Positions 34,193-49,500 of a stretch of 64,000 bases of DNA are shown here, in pieces (positions within the stretch are counted from its first letter, which is position 1; every line of letters starts with the position of its first letter). The DNA is taken from NCBI GenBank assembly GCA_029582155.1, contig CM055895.1, positions 51,985,250 through 52,049,249 of the forward strand, in the 5' to 3' direction. A program made the position numbers and the translations under genes. Under the pieces are notes generated by a model. It was not told the DNA's origin. It searched no databases and worked only from the letters and a program-made list of their open reading frames with translations. This DNA comes from Panopea generosa (Eukaryota; Mollusca; Bivalvia; Adapedonta; Hiatellidae).

Positions 34193-34488
34193 TATGAAGG
34201 AAAGTTTAGTCGTTAGCGCATCTGACTATCATTCAAGGGGTTATGAGTTCAAATCCCCACTCAGCAACAGTCTCATACGACATTGCATCTCATTATCATT
34301 CGTCTCTCTCTGCTGATTCAAGTGGGAAAGTTATCAGTTACTTGCAGATACGGGGTGTGCTCGAGTACTGGTTAATATTCCAGGATTTCAAGAACAGTGG
34401 TAAGATTAACTGATTGTCTGTAAGCCCTTGATGGCAAAAAAATGATGCTAAATATTCCATAAATCAAACAATCAATCAGTCAATCTGT
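34193..34488 (+). mobile_element. tRNA-derived SINE, family 1
   Basis: The head reads AGTTTAGTCGTTAGCGCATC, then TATGAGTTCAAATCCCCACT. The body has GCTCGAGTACTGGTTAATAT. The tail is rich in AATCAATCAGTCAATC. It is 240 bp past the stop codon of the coiled-coil gene, so it may lie in its 3' UTR. Confidence 0.82.
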
Positions 34489-36214
34489 GATAGTTAACCG
34501 TTTCTAAAACAGTGAGAAACGAGCATCACATATGCTAAATGCCTACGTTTTCAGTATATTATAAGGTATGTTTTTGGCTGTTTATGGATATAATAACAGA
34601 TTAAGTTATCAATATAATTTATGATTAATACTTGCTCAAAACAGCACAGAGGCTGGTGATGACCAAAAATTATTTCATCTTTTTAAAGACGGCAAAAAAA
34701 AAATCATGAACAACCCTGTGAATACAGTAGTTTAGATACTCATTTTTTCTTTAGATGATGATTTCTTTTATTTATTTATAGTTCATATTATATTGCATTT
34801 ACATAATTTTAAAATCAGTTGTATAGAATGGTATATGTATATTGCTTCCTTGGTGGTCATCAGTATTGGTCGTGGCTGCATAGTGTAAACTTCCAACAAA
34901 GTCTGGGCAATTGTTGTTGAAGGATATTGTTCTCAACCAGAGATCTGTGTTTATTTGAGTCCATGACTGTGGGTTGACAGCTTGCCTCATTTGGAAATTC
35001 TCATCATAAGTCTACCAAGCTAAAAATCTTCTGCATGTACCTCAGGGTAAATGTGATAGAAGGCTGCCAGTAAGGCTGCAGTATGCCTCCTCTGCTTAGC
35101 AAGTTAGAGATTTGAATGTTTACAGCTTTTCTTAAACAGTCACTATCAAAGTAATACAGTGTTGTTCTCACCCTATTATTTTGATAATTTACATGACATA
35201 AAACCTTGTCTCATTATTACTACTGGTTACTGAACCAGATCATTTGTTGATATCGTCATGAAAGCAACTGTTAGCAGCTGGCTTTTTAAAAAAGTTCAAG
35301 CTGTAAATCTGTTACTTTGAGCAGTTTTCATAAACGTATATGCGAATTATTTCAGATATTAATCTGAATCGGCCAATCGCGTATGAGATTACATAACAGC
35401 AAAGATTGTTTAAGACCAGAAAGTTGAAAACTGTTAATTTTTATTAGTTCCATATCAATTCATTTCATGTGTCTCAGATCTGAAAGATATGAATTATTTG
35501 TTTATGCCATTGCAAGCCAGTCAAGTATTGGACTACACTGCATTTATATCAGATGATGTGTTTCTCTATTTCAGTTTTTGTATCAATGAATTCTTTAATT
35601 TGATACTGTTTGGTAAATTATAAGTAGTAACATTGTGAACAGTTTATCATTTTATTTTGTGTGGGTGGGGTAAGGGTGTAATAGTTATTTATTTGAATTG
35701 ACTTCAGATTATGTAGAATTTTATTCTTTGTGAAATAAACAACACGCTTCATAATAGTCACTGCTATTTGACGTAGAATGTTTCAGTATCATAGAACCAG
35801 TGTTACGGTTTGTAGTTAGTGGTTTTGGCATTGATGGACAGACACACATTTTGTGGTTAAACAATGGCAGTTCACCTCAACATTACAACAGTGCTAGTTG
35901 TCTCTTCTGAGCCAAAGGATAAAACTGAGTAATCCTTTGACTTTCCTTTTATGTTGCCTTGTTTACACTCTAAGTTTTGTTTTTAGGTCTTGACTGAGCT
36001 TGCACTGTCTAGCAGAAATTATATAGTATAGTATGGATAAGCTCTCAGACAGTTTGTTGTTGGTGTAAGGTGTTTAACACCACTTTCAATAATTTTCCAT
36101 TCATAACGCGATTGTGTCTACTTGAGATAGTAATCTGATCACTGTCGCTATCATGCCACAGACACATGGTATGATAGTCCACCCAATCACATTATTCCGA
36201 CACCGAGCAAACCA

Positions 36215-36365
36215 GACCTAGAACTATCCTCTAAATGCTGAGTGCCAAGCAAGGAAGTTTCTAGTACCATTTTATACATCTGTGGTATGGCCTGGCTTGG
36301 GATCGGACCCACAATCATCTGCATGTGAGGCATGTTCTAGACCACTGCTATGGTTGATCATTTCT
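36215..36365 (-). mobile_element. tRNA-derived SINE, family 2, diverged
   Basis: The - strand has AGATGATTGTGGGTCCGATC as B-box region and CAGTGGTCTAGAACATGCC as head. The tail resembles other family-2 copies (GGTACTAGAAACTTCC). Confidence 0.5.
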
Positions 36366-37555
36366 TGAAAATGATAGCAGTTTTTATGACCTTGTATGCA
36401 AATAACATTGCATAAGACTTTTTTCTGAATCAGAGGAGCAAGTTAGGCTTGTACTGGTCCTCATATTTTCGCTCACATGATTCTAAATGAAAGGGAATTT
36501 GTTATTATAAATAGTATTGTTATTTCGTCATCCTGTGAATATATTATATCCAGCCAAAATGTTATTGTTGTTTTTTTAAATATATTCGTTAACATTTTAC
36601 ACAATATAGAACTGTTTTTTGTTGTTGTACATTGATGGCTTTATGTTTTCTATATTTGAATATTAAAATAGTAGTAAATACTGAAACAAAAAAAAACAGT
36701 TGTCATTGTTTTGATTTTATAGCTTTTATATCTTCACTTAAAAAAAATTGGTTGCATGGCAGTTTTTAAAAAGGACAAATTGCAATTTTGATCTACACGA
36801 GACATATACATGAAATTAATATACCCTTCATTATTTTGGAAAGGGGCATAACCCTGGTAAATGATTGAAAGGTGTCCATCTTCCGATTATTGGCGATTTG
36901 TGACAAAAGTGTCATCTTTTTTAATTTAATGAATGTTAATTATTATAACATCAGTTTGAAGAAATGTCAGTTTATAATTTTACTGAGCTCCACAAGTTAA
37001 GTAAAAGCTGTTATCCAGATAGTAATATGTGAAGATTAATATTTCCATGCAGTTATTATAGAAAATATCATGCTAGTGCCTGATAATCTAAAGTTTAGGT
37101 GATATAGTCAGAGAAAAAATAAGTACACGCCTTAGCCAGTGTAATTATTTTTTTATTTGCATGTTTGATCTTTTTTTTTATTCAAACATCAGCAACTGAT
37201 TTTAGTCAAGTAAACAAATGTAGTTTTTATGGAATCTATTTGTTAACATATCATTTAAATTCATTGACATGATTAACAGTTTACCAATGGTAAAACGTGT
37301 TTTAATGCGGGTTAAAAAACATCAATAATGTCATCAATTTGTTTGTTGCTGGAAGATAACCTTTCCCTGATGATAAAGCAAAAGTTTATCTCGCCCTGCA
37401 CTATTACATAGAAAAATACACAATTATATGATAAAAATCTAGGTGTAATGTTTTATTTAAGTAATAAGTAAAAATGAGTAAAAATAATTTGAAGATGGCA
37501 AGTTCAGATGAACAAAATTCCAGCATGTTTACAAGTTACACTTCCCTTCTGAAAG

Positions 37556-40500
37556 TATATAACCTGTAATGTGTTACACTGGATGCTATATACAACTTGT
37601 AATGTATTACACTGGGTGTTCTATATATAACCTATAAGGTGTTACACTGGGTGTTATATACAACTTGTAATGTATTACACTCGGTGCTATATACACATTG
37701 TAATGTATTACACTGGGTGCTTTATATGTAACCTATGTGTTACACTGGGTGCTATATACAACTTGTAATGTATTACATTGGGTGCTATTTCTAACCTGTA
37801 ATGTGTTACACTGGGTGCTCTATATATAACCTGTAATGTGTTACACTGGGTGCTATATACAACTTGTAATGTATTACAATGGGTGCTATTTATGACCTGT
37901 AATGTATTACACTGGGTGCTCTATATATAACCTGTAATGTGTTATACTGGGTGCTATATACAACTTGTAATGTATTACACTGGGTGCTATTTATAACTTG
38001 TACTGTGTTACACTGGATGCTCTATATACAACTTGAAATGTATTACACTGGGTCCTCTATATAATTATAAACTGTAATGTGTTACACTGGGCGATATATA
38101 CAACTTGAAATGTATTACACTGGGTGCTCTATATATAACCTGTAATGTGTTACACTGGGTGCTATATACAACTTGTAATGTATTACACTGGGTGATCTAT
38201 ATATAACCTATAATGTGTTACACTGGGTGCTATATACAAATTGTAATGTATTACACTGGGTGCTATTTACAACCTGTAATGTGTTACATTGGGTGCTCTA
38301 TATATAACCTGTAATGTGTTACACTGGGTGCTATTTATAACCTGTAATGTGTTGCACTGGGTGCTCTATATATAACCTGTAATGTGTTACACTGGGTGCT
38401 ATTTATAACTTGTAATGTATTACACTGGGAGCTCTATATATAACCTGTAATGTGTTACACTGATTGCTATATACAACTTGTAATGTATTACACTGGTTGC
38501 TATTTATAACCTGTAATGTGTTACACTGGGTGCTATATACAACTTGTAATGTATTACACTTGGTGCTATTTATAACCTGTAATGTTTTACACTGGGTGCT
38601 CTATATATAACCTGTAATGTGTTACATTGGGTGCTATATACAACTTGTAATGTATTACATTGGGTGCTCTATATATAACCTGTAATGTGTTACACTGGGT
38701 GCTCTATATATAACCTGTAATGTGTTACACTGGATGCTATATATAACCTGTAATGTTTTACACTGGTTGCCATAAACAACTTGTAATGTATTACACTGGG
38801 TGCTATTTATAACCTGTAATGTGTTACACTGGGTGCTATATACAACTTGTAATGTATTACTCTGGGTGCTACATATAACCTGTAATGTGTTACACTGGGT
38901 GCTATATATGACTTGTAATGTATTACACTGGGTGCTTTTTATAACCTGTAGTGTTTTACACTGGGTGCTCTGTTTAAAATCTATATTGTGTTACACTGGG
39001 TGCTATATACAACTTGTAATGTATTACACTGAGTGCTACATATAACCTGTAATGTGTTACACTGGGTGCTATATATGACTTGTAATGTATTACACTGGGT
39101 GCTTTTTATAACCTGTGATGTGTTACACTGGGTGCTATATACAACTTGTTATGTATTACTCTGGATGATATATATAACCTGTAATGTATTACCCTAGGTG
39201 CTCTATATATATCATCTGTAATATTTAAAACAGGATGCTATATATAACCTGTAATGTGTTACACTGGGTGCTATATATAACATGTAATGTGTTACACGAG
39301 ATGCTATAGATATAACCTGTTATGTGTTAAAACTGGATGCTCTATATATAACCTGTAATGATTTACACTGGATGCTTTATATATAAAATGTAATGTGTTA
39401 CACTGGATGCTCTATATATATCCTGTAATGTGTTACACTGGGTGCTCTATATATAACCTGTAATGTGTTACAATGAGTGCTATATACAACTTGTAATATA
39501 TTATACTAGGTGCTGTTTATAACCTATAATGTGTTACACTGGGTGCTATATACAACTTGTAATATATTACACTGGGTGCTATATATAACCTGTAATGTTT
39601 TACACTGGGTGCACTATATATAACCTGTAATGTGTCACATTAGGTGCTATATGCAACTTGTAATGTATTACACTGGGTGCTTTGTATATAACCTATGTTG
39701 TGTTACACTGGGTGCTATATACAACTTGTAATGTATTACACTGGGTGCTATTTATAACCTGTAGTGTTTTACACTGGGTGCTCTGTTTAAAATCTATATT
39801 GTGTTACACTGGGTGCTATATACAACTTGTAATGTATTACTCTGGGTGCTACATATAACCTGTAATGTGTTACACTGGGTGCTATATATGACTTGTAATG
39901 TATTACACTGGGTGCTTTTTATAACCTGTGATGTGTTACACTGGGTGCTATATACAACTTATTATGTATTACTCTGGATGATATATATAACTTGTAATGT
40001 GTTACACTGGGTGCTCTATATATAGCCTGTAATGTTTTACACTGGATGCTCTATATATAAACCTGTAATGTGTTGCACTGGGTGCTATATATAACTTGTA
40101 AAGTGTAACACTGGATGCTATATATAACCTGTAATGTGTTACACTTGGTGCTCTATATATAATCTTTAATTTTTTACACCAGATGCTCTATATACAACCT
40201 GTCATATATTGCACTGGATGCTATATATAACCTGTAATGTATTACCCTAGGTGCTCTATATATCATCTGCAATATTTTACACAGGAGCTATATATAACCT
40301 GTAATGTGATACACTAGATGCTATATATAACCTGTAATTTGTTACACTGGGTGCTATATATAACCTGTAATGTGTTACACTGGGTGCTATATATAACATG
40401 TTATGTGTTACACTGGATACTATATATAACATGTAATGTGTTATACTGGATGCTATATATATAACCTGTAATGTGTTAAACTGGATGCTCTATATATAAC

Positions 40501-43500
40501 CTGTAATGTTTTACACTGGATGCTATATATATAACCTGTAATGTGTTACACTGGGTGCTCTATATATAACCTGTAATGTGTTACACAGGATGCTATATAT
40601 AACCTGTAATGTGATACACTGGATGCTATATATAACCTGTAATGTGTTACACTGGGTGCTATATATAACCTGTAATGTGTTACACTGGGTGCTATATATA
40701 ACATGTAATGTGTTACACTGGATACTATATATAACATGTAATGTGTTACACTGGATGCTATATATATAACCTGTAATGTGTTAAACTGGATGCTCTATAT
40801 ATAACCTGTAATGTTTTACACTGGATTCTCTATATATAACCTGTAATGTGTTACACTGGGTGCTCTATATATAACCTGTAATGTGTTACACTGAGTGCTA
40901 TATACAACTTGTTATGTAGTACACTGGGTGCTATTTATAACCTGTAATGTGATACACTGGATGCTATATATAACCTGTAATGTGTTACACTGGGTGCTAT
41001 ATATAACATGTAATGTGTTACATTGGATACTATATATAACATGTAATGTGTTACACTGGATGCTATATATATAACCTGTAATGTGTTAAACTGGATGCTC
41101 TATATATAACCTGTAATGTTTTACACTGGATGCTCTATATATAACCTGTAATGTGTTACACGGGGTGCTCTATATATAACCTGTAATGTGTTACACTGAG
41201 TGCTATATACAACTTGTAATGTATTACAATGGGTGCTATTTATAACCTGTAATGTGTTACACTGGGTGCTATATATATAACCTGTAATGTGTTACACTGG
41301 GTGCTATATACAACTTGTAATGTATTACACTGGGTGCTCTGTATATAACCTATATTGTGTTACACTGGGTGCTATATACAACTTGTAAAGTATTACACTG
41401 GGTGCTCTGTATATAACCTACATTGTGTTACACTGGGTGCTATATACAACTTGTAATGTATTACACTGGGTGATATTTATAACCTGTAATGTGTTACACT
41501 GGGTGCTATATACAACTTGTAATATATTACACTGTGTGCTATTTATAACCTGTAGTGTTTTACACTGGGTGCTCTGTATATAACCTATATTGTGTTACAC
41601 TGGGTGCTATATACAAATTGTAATGTATTACACTGGGTGATATTTATAACCTGTAATGTGTTACACTGTGTGCTCTATATATAACCTGTAATGTGTTACA
41701 CTGGGTGCTATATACAACTTGCAATGTATTACACTAGGTACTATTTATAACCTGTAATGTGTTACACTGGGTGCTCTATATATAACCTGTAATGTATTAC
41801 ACTGGGTTCTATATGCAATGTACAATGTATTACAATGGGTACTTTTTATAACCTGTAATGTATTACACTTGGTGCTATATATATATAACCTGTAATGTGT
41901 TACACTGGGTGCTATATACAACTTGTAATGTATTACACTGGGTGCTATTTATAACTTGTACTGTGTTACACTTGATGCTCTATATACAACTTGAAATGTA
42001 TTACACTGGGTCCTCTATATAATTATAACCTGTAGTGTGTTACACTGGGTGATATATACAACTTGTAATGTATTACACTGGGTGATCTATATATAACCTA
42101 TAATGTGTTACACTGGGTGCTATATACAAATTGTAATGTATTACACTGGGTGCTATTTACAACCTGTAATGGGTTACACTGTGTGCTCTATATATAACCT
42201 GTAATGTGTTACACTGGGTGATATATACAACTTGTAATGCATTACACTGGGTGCTATTTATAAACTGTAATGTGTTACACTGGCTGCTATAAACAACTTG
42301 TAATGTATTACACTGGGTGCTATTTATAACCTGTAATGTGTTACACTGGGTGCTCTATATATAACTTGTAACGTGTTACATTGGGTGCTATATACAACTT
42401 GTAATGTATTACATTGGGTGCTCTATATATAACCTGTAATGGGTTACACTGGGTGCTCTATATATAACCTGTAATGTGTTACACTGGATGCAATATATAA
42501 CCTGTAATGTGTTACACTGGGTGCCATAAACAACTTGTGATGTATTACACTGGTTGCTATTTTTAACCTGTAATGTGTTACACTGGGTGCTATATACAAC
42601 CTGTAATGTATTAAACTGGGTGCTACATATAACCTGTAATGTGTTACACTGGGTGCTATATATGACTTGTAATGTATTACACTGGGTGCTATTTATAACC
42701 TGTAATGTGTTGCACATGGTGTTCTATATATAACCTGTAATGTATTACACTGGATGCTATATATAACCTGTAATGTGTTACACTGGGTGCTCTATATATA
42801 GCCTGTAATGTTTTACACTGGATGCTCTATATATTAACCTGTAATGTGTTACACTGGTGTTATATATAACTTGTAAAGTGTAACACTGGATGCTATATAT
42901 AACCTGTAATGTGTTACACTTGGTGCTCTATATATAACCTTTAATGTTTTACACCAGATGCTCTATATACAACTTGTCATATATTGCATTGGATGCTATA
43001 TATAACCTGTAATGTATTACCCTAGGTGCTCTATATATATCATCTGTAATATTTAAAACAGGATGCTATATATAACCTGTAATGTGTTACACTGGGTGCT
43101 ATATATAACATGTAATGTGTTACTCTAGATGCTATAGATATAACCTGTTATGTGTTAAAACTGGATGCTCTATATATAACCTGTAATGATTTACACTGGA
43201 TGCTTTATATATAACATGTAATGTGTTACACTGGATGCTCTATATATATCCTGTAATGTGTTACACTGGGTGCTCTATATATAACCTGTAATGTGTTACA
43301 ATGAGTGCTATATACAACTTGTAATATATTACACTGGGTGCTGTTTATAACCTACAATGTGTTACACTGGGTGCTATATACAACTTGTAATATATTACAC
43401 TGGGTGCTATATATAACCTGTAATGTTTTACACTGGGTGCACTATATATAACCTGTAATGTGTCACATTGGGTGCTATATGCAACTTGTAATGTATTACA

Positions 43501-46500
43501 CTGGGTGCTTTGTATATAACCTATATTGTGTTACACTGGGTGCTATATACAACTTGTAATGTATTACACTGGGTGCTATTTATAACCTGTAGTGTTTTAC
43601 ACTTGGTGCTCTGTTTAAAATCTATATTGTGTTACACTGGGTGCTATATACAACTTGTAATGTATTACACTGAGTGATATTTATAACCTGTAATGTGTTA
43701 CACTGGGTGCTGTATATATAACCTGTAATGTGTTACACACGGTGTTATATACAACTTGCAATGTATAACACTAGGTACTATTCATAACCTGTAATGTGTT
43801 ACACTGGGTGCTCTATATATAACCTGTAATGTGTTACACTGGGTTGATTATACAACTTATAATGTATTACAATGGGTGCTATTTATAACCTGTAATGTAT
43901 TACACTTGGTGCTCTATATATAACCTGTAATGTGTTACACTGGGTGCTATATACAACTTGTAATGTATTACACTGGGTGCTATTTATAACTTGTACTGTG
44001 TTACACTGGATGCTCTATATACAACTTGAAATGTATTACACTGGGTCCTCTATATAATTATAACCTGTAATGTGTTACACTGGGTGTTATATACAACTTG
44101 TAATGTATTACACTGGGTGCTCTATATATAACCTGTAATGTGTTACACTGGGTGCTATATACAACTTGTAATGTATTACATTGGGTGATCTATATATATA
44201 ACCTATAATGTGTTACACTGGGTGCTATATACAAATTGTAATGTATTACACTAGGTGCTATTTACAACCTGTAATGTGTTACACTGGGCTCTCTATATAT
44301 AACCTGTAATGTGTTACACTGGGTGCTATTTATAACCTGTAATGTATTACACTGGGTGCTTTTTATAACCTGTAATGTGTTACACTGGGTGCTCTATATA
44401 TAACCTGTAATGTGTTACATTGGGTGCTTGATACAACTTGTAATGTATTACACTGGGTGCTCTATATATAACCTGTAATGTGTTACACTGGATACTATAT
44501 ATAACATGTAATGTGTTACACTGGGTGCCATAAACAACTTGTAATGTATTACACTGGGTGCTATTTATAACCTGTAATGTGTTACACTGGGTGCAATATA
44601 CAACTTGTAATGTATTACACTGGGTGCTACATATAGCCTGTAATGTGTTACACTGGTGCTATATATGACTTGTAATGTATTACACTGGGTGCTATTTACA
44701 ACTTGTAATGTGTTGCACATGGTGCTCTATATATAACCTGTAATGTATTACGCTGGATGCTATATATAACCTGTAATGTGTTACACTCGGTGCTGTATAT
44801 ATAACCTGTAATGTGTTACACTGGGTGTTATATACAACTTGTAATGTATTACACTAGGTACTATTCATAACCTGTAATGTGTTACACTGGGTGCTCTATA
44901 TATAACCTGTAATGTGTTACACTGGGTTGATTATACAACTTATAATGTATTACAATGGGTGCTATTTATAACCTGTAATGTATTACACTTGGTGCTCTAT
45001 ATATAACCTGTAATGTGTTACACTGGGTGCTATATACAACTTGTAATGTATTACACTAGGTTCTATTGATAACTTGTACTGTGTTACACTGGATGCTCTA
45101 TATACAACTTGAAATGTATTACACTGGGTCCTCTATATAATTATAACGTGTAATGTGTTACACTGGGTGTTATATACAACTTGTAATGTATTACACTGGG
45201 TGCTCTATACATAACCTGTAATGTGTTACACTGGGTGCTATATACAACTTGTAATGTATTACATTGGGTGATCTATATATATAACCTATAATGTGTTACA
45301 CTGGGTGCTATATACAAATTGTAATGTATTACACTAGGTGCTATTTACAACCTGTAATGTGTTACACTGGGTGCTATTTATAACCTGTAATGTATTACAC
45401 TGGGTGCTTTTTATAACCTGTAATGTGTTACACTGGGTGCTCTATATATAACCTGTAATGTGTTACATTGGGTGCTTGATACAACTTGTAATGTATTACA
45501 CTGGGTGCTCTATATATAACCTGTAATGTGTTACACTGGATGCTATATATAACCTGTAATGCATTACACTGGTTGCCATATACAACTTGTAATGTATTAC
45601 ACTGGGTGCTATTTATAACCTGTAATGTGTTACACTGGGTGCTATATACAACTTGTAATGTATTACACTGGGTGCTACATATAGCCTGTAATGTGTTACA
45701 CTGGTGCTATATATGACTTGTAATGTATTACACTGGGTGCTATTTACAACCTGTAATGTGTTGCACATGGTGCTCTATATATAACCTGTAATGTATTACA
45801 CTGGATGCTATATATAACCTGTAATGTGTTACACTGGGTGCTCTATATATAGCCTGTAATGTTTTACCTGAGGTGCTCTATATATCACCTGTAATATTTT
45901 ACACAGGATGCTATATATAACCTGTAATGTGATACACTGGATGCTATATATAACCTGTAATGTGTTACACTGGGTGCTATATATAACATGTAATGTGTTA
46001 CACTGGATACTACATATAACATGTAATGTGTTACACTGGATGCTATATATATAACCTGTAATGTTTAACACTGGATGCTCTGTATATATTATGTAATTTG
46101 TTACACTTTATGCTCTATATATAACCTGTAATGTGTTACACTGGGTGTTCTATATATAACCTGTAATGTGTTACACTGAGTGCTATATACAATTTGTAAT
46201 GTATTACACTGGGTGCTATTTATAACCTGTAATGTTTTACACTGGGTGCTCTATATATAACCTGTAATGTGTTATACTGGGTGCTATATACAACTTGTAA
46301 TATATTACACTGGGTGCTCTGTATATAACCTGTAATGTGTTACACTGTGTGCTATATACAACTTGTAATGTATTACACTGGGTGCTCTATATATAACCTG
46401 TAATGTGTTACACTGGGTGCTATATACAACTTGTAATGTATTACACTTGGTGCTGTATACAACTTGTAATGTATTAGACTGGGTGCTATTTATTACCTGT

Positions 46501-49500
46501 AATGTGTTACACTGGATGCTCTATATATAACCTGTAATGTGTGACACTGGGTGCTCTATACAACTTATAATGCATTACACTGGGTGCTATTTATAACCTG
46601 TAATGTGTTACACTGGTTGCTCTATATATAACCTGTAATGTGTTACACTTGGTGCTATGTACAACTTGTAATGTATGACACTGGGTCCTTAATATAACCT
46701 TCAATGTGTTACACTGGGTGCTCTATATATAACCTGTAATGTGTTGCACTGGGTGCTATATACAAATTGTAATGTTTTACACTGGGTGCTATTTATAACC
46801 TGTAATGTGATACACTGGATGCTCTATATATAACCTGTAATGTGTTACACTTGGTGCTATTTATAACCTGTAATATGTTACATTGGGTGCTATATATATA
46901 TAACCTGTAATGTGTTACACTGGTTGCTATATACAACTTATAATGCATTACGCTGGGTGCTATTTATAACCTGTAATGTGTTACACTGGGTGCTATTTAC
47001 AACTTGTAATGTATTACACTGGGTGCTATTTATAACCAGTAATGTGTTACACTGGTTGCTCTATATATAACCTGTAATGTGTTACACTTGGTGCTATATA
47101 CAGCTTGTAATGTATTACACTAGGTGCTTTATATAACCTGTAATGTGTTACACTGAGTGCTATATACAACTTGTAATGTATTACACTGGGTGCTATTGAT
47201 AACCAGTAATGTGTTACACTGGGTGCTATATACAACTTGTAATGTATTACAATGGGTGCTATTTATAACCTGTAATGTTTTACACTGGGTGCTCTATATA
47301 TAACCTGAAATGTGTTACACTGGGTGCTAGATAGAACTTGTTATGTATTACAATGGGTGCTATTAATAACCTGTAATGTGTTACACTGGGTGCTCTATAT
47401 TTATCCTGTAATGTGTTCCACTGGGTGCTATATACAACTTGTAATGTATTACAATGGGTGCTATTTATAACCTGTAATGTGTTACACTGGGTGCTCTATA
47501 TTTGACCTGTAATGTGTTCCACTGGGTGCTATATACAACTTGTAATGTATTACAATGGGTGCTATTTATAACCTGTAATGTTTTACACTGGGTGCTCTAT
47601 ATATAACCTGTAATGTGTTACACTGGGTGCTATATACAACTTGTCATGTATTACACTTGGTACTATTTATAACCTGTAATGTGTTACACTGGTTGGTCTA
47701 TATATAACCTGTAATGTGTTACACTTGGTGCTATATACAACTTGTAATGTACTACACTGGATGCTTTAAAAAACCTGTAATGTGTTACACTGGGTGCTAT
47801 ATATAACCTGTAATGTGTTACACTGGGTGCTATATACAACTTGTTATGTATTACACTGGGTGGTATTGATAACATGTAATGTTTTACACGTGGTGCTATA
47901 TACAACTTGTAATGTATTACACTGGGTGCTATTTATAACTTGTACTGTGTTACACTGGATGCTCTATATACAACTTGTAATGTATTACAATGGGTGCTAT
48001 TTATAACCTGTAATGTTTTACACTGGGTGCTCTATATATAACATGTAATGTTTTACACTGGGTGCTATATACAACTTTTAATGTATTACAATGTGTGCTA
48101 TTTATAACCTGTAATGTATTGCGCTGGGTGCTACAGATAACCTGCAATGTGTTACACTCGGTGCTATATACAACTTTTAATGTATTACACTGGGTGCTAT
48201 TTATAGCCTGTAATGTGTTGCACATGGTGCTCTATATGTAATCTGTAATGTGTTAACTGGATGCTATATATAAGCTGTTATGTTTTACACTGGGTGCTCT
48301 ATATATAAACCTGTAATGTGTTACACTTGGTGCTCTATATATAACTTGTAAAGTGTTACACTGGTCGCTATATATAACCTGTTAAGTGTTACACTGGATG
48401 CTACATATACCCTGTAATGTGTTACACTTGGTGCTCTATATATAACCTGTAATGTTTTACCCCAGGTGCTCTGTATACAACCTGTCATGTATTACACTGG
48501 ATGCTATATATAACCTGTAATGTGTTACCCTAGGTGCTCTACATATCACCTGTAATATTTTACACAGGATGCTATATATAACCTGTAATGTGTTACACTG
48601 GATGTTATATATAACCTGTAATGTGTTACACTGGGTTCTATATATATAACTTGTAATGTGTTAAACTAAACTGGATGCTATAAATTTAACCTGTAATGTG
48701 TTAAACTGGATGCTCTACATATAACCTGTAATGTTTGACACTTGATGCTCTATATATATAACATGTAATGTGTTACACTGGATGCTATATATATAACCTG
48801 TCATTTGTTACACTGGGTGCTATATATAACCTGTAATGTGTTACACTTGGTGCTATATATAACCTGTAATGTGTTACACTTGATGGTCTATATATAACCT
48901 GTAATCTGTTACACTTGGTGCTCTATATATAGCATGTAATGTGTTACACTGGGTGCTATATACAACTTGTAATGTATTACAATGGGTGCTATTTATAACC
49001 TGTAATGTTTTACACTGGGTGCTCTATATATAACCTGTAATGTGTTACACTGGGTGCTATATACAACTTGTAATGTATTACAATGGGTGCTATTTATAAC
49101 CTGTAATGTTTTACACTGGGTGCTCTATATATAACCTGTAATGTGTTACACTGGGTGCTATATACAACTTGTCATGTACTACACTGGGTGCTTTATATAA
49201 CCTGTAATGTGTTACACTGGGTGCTCTATATATAACCTGTAATGTGTTACACTGGATGCTATATATAACCTGTAATGTGTTACACTGGGTGCTATATACA
49301 ACTTGTTATGTATTACACTGGGTGGTATTTATAACATGTAACGTTTTACACTGGGTGCTATATACAACTTGTAATGTATTACACTGGGTGCTATTTATAA
49401 CTTGTACTGTGTTACACTGGATGCTCTATATACAACTTGTAATGTATTACAATGGGTGCTATTTATAACCTGTAATTTTTACACTGGGTGCTCTATATAT

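Larger units (their letters stand above)
33957..37555. other. Downstream region, no second gene recognised
   Basis: AT-rich. It holds a family-1 SINE (34,193-34,488) and a diverged family-2 SINE (36,215-36,365). The first clear AATAAA after the coiled-coil stop codon is at 35,734-35,739, which would give a 3' UTR of about 1.8 kb if used. I cannot confirm its use. No open frame of convincing composition. Confidence 0.5.
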
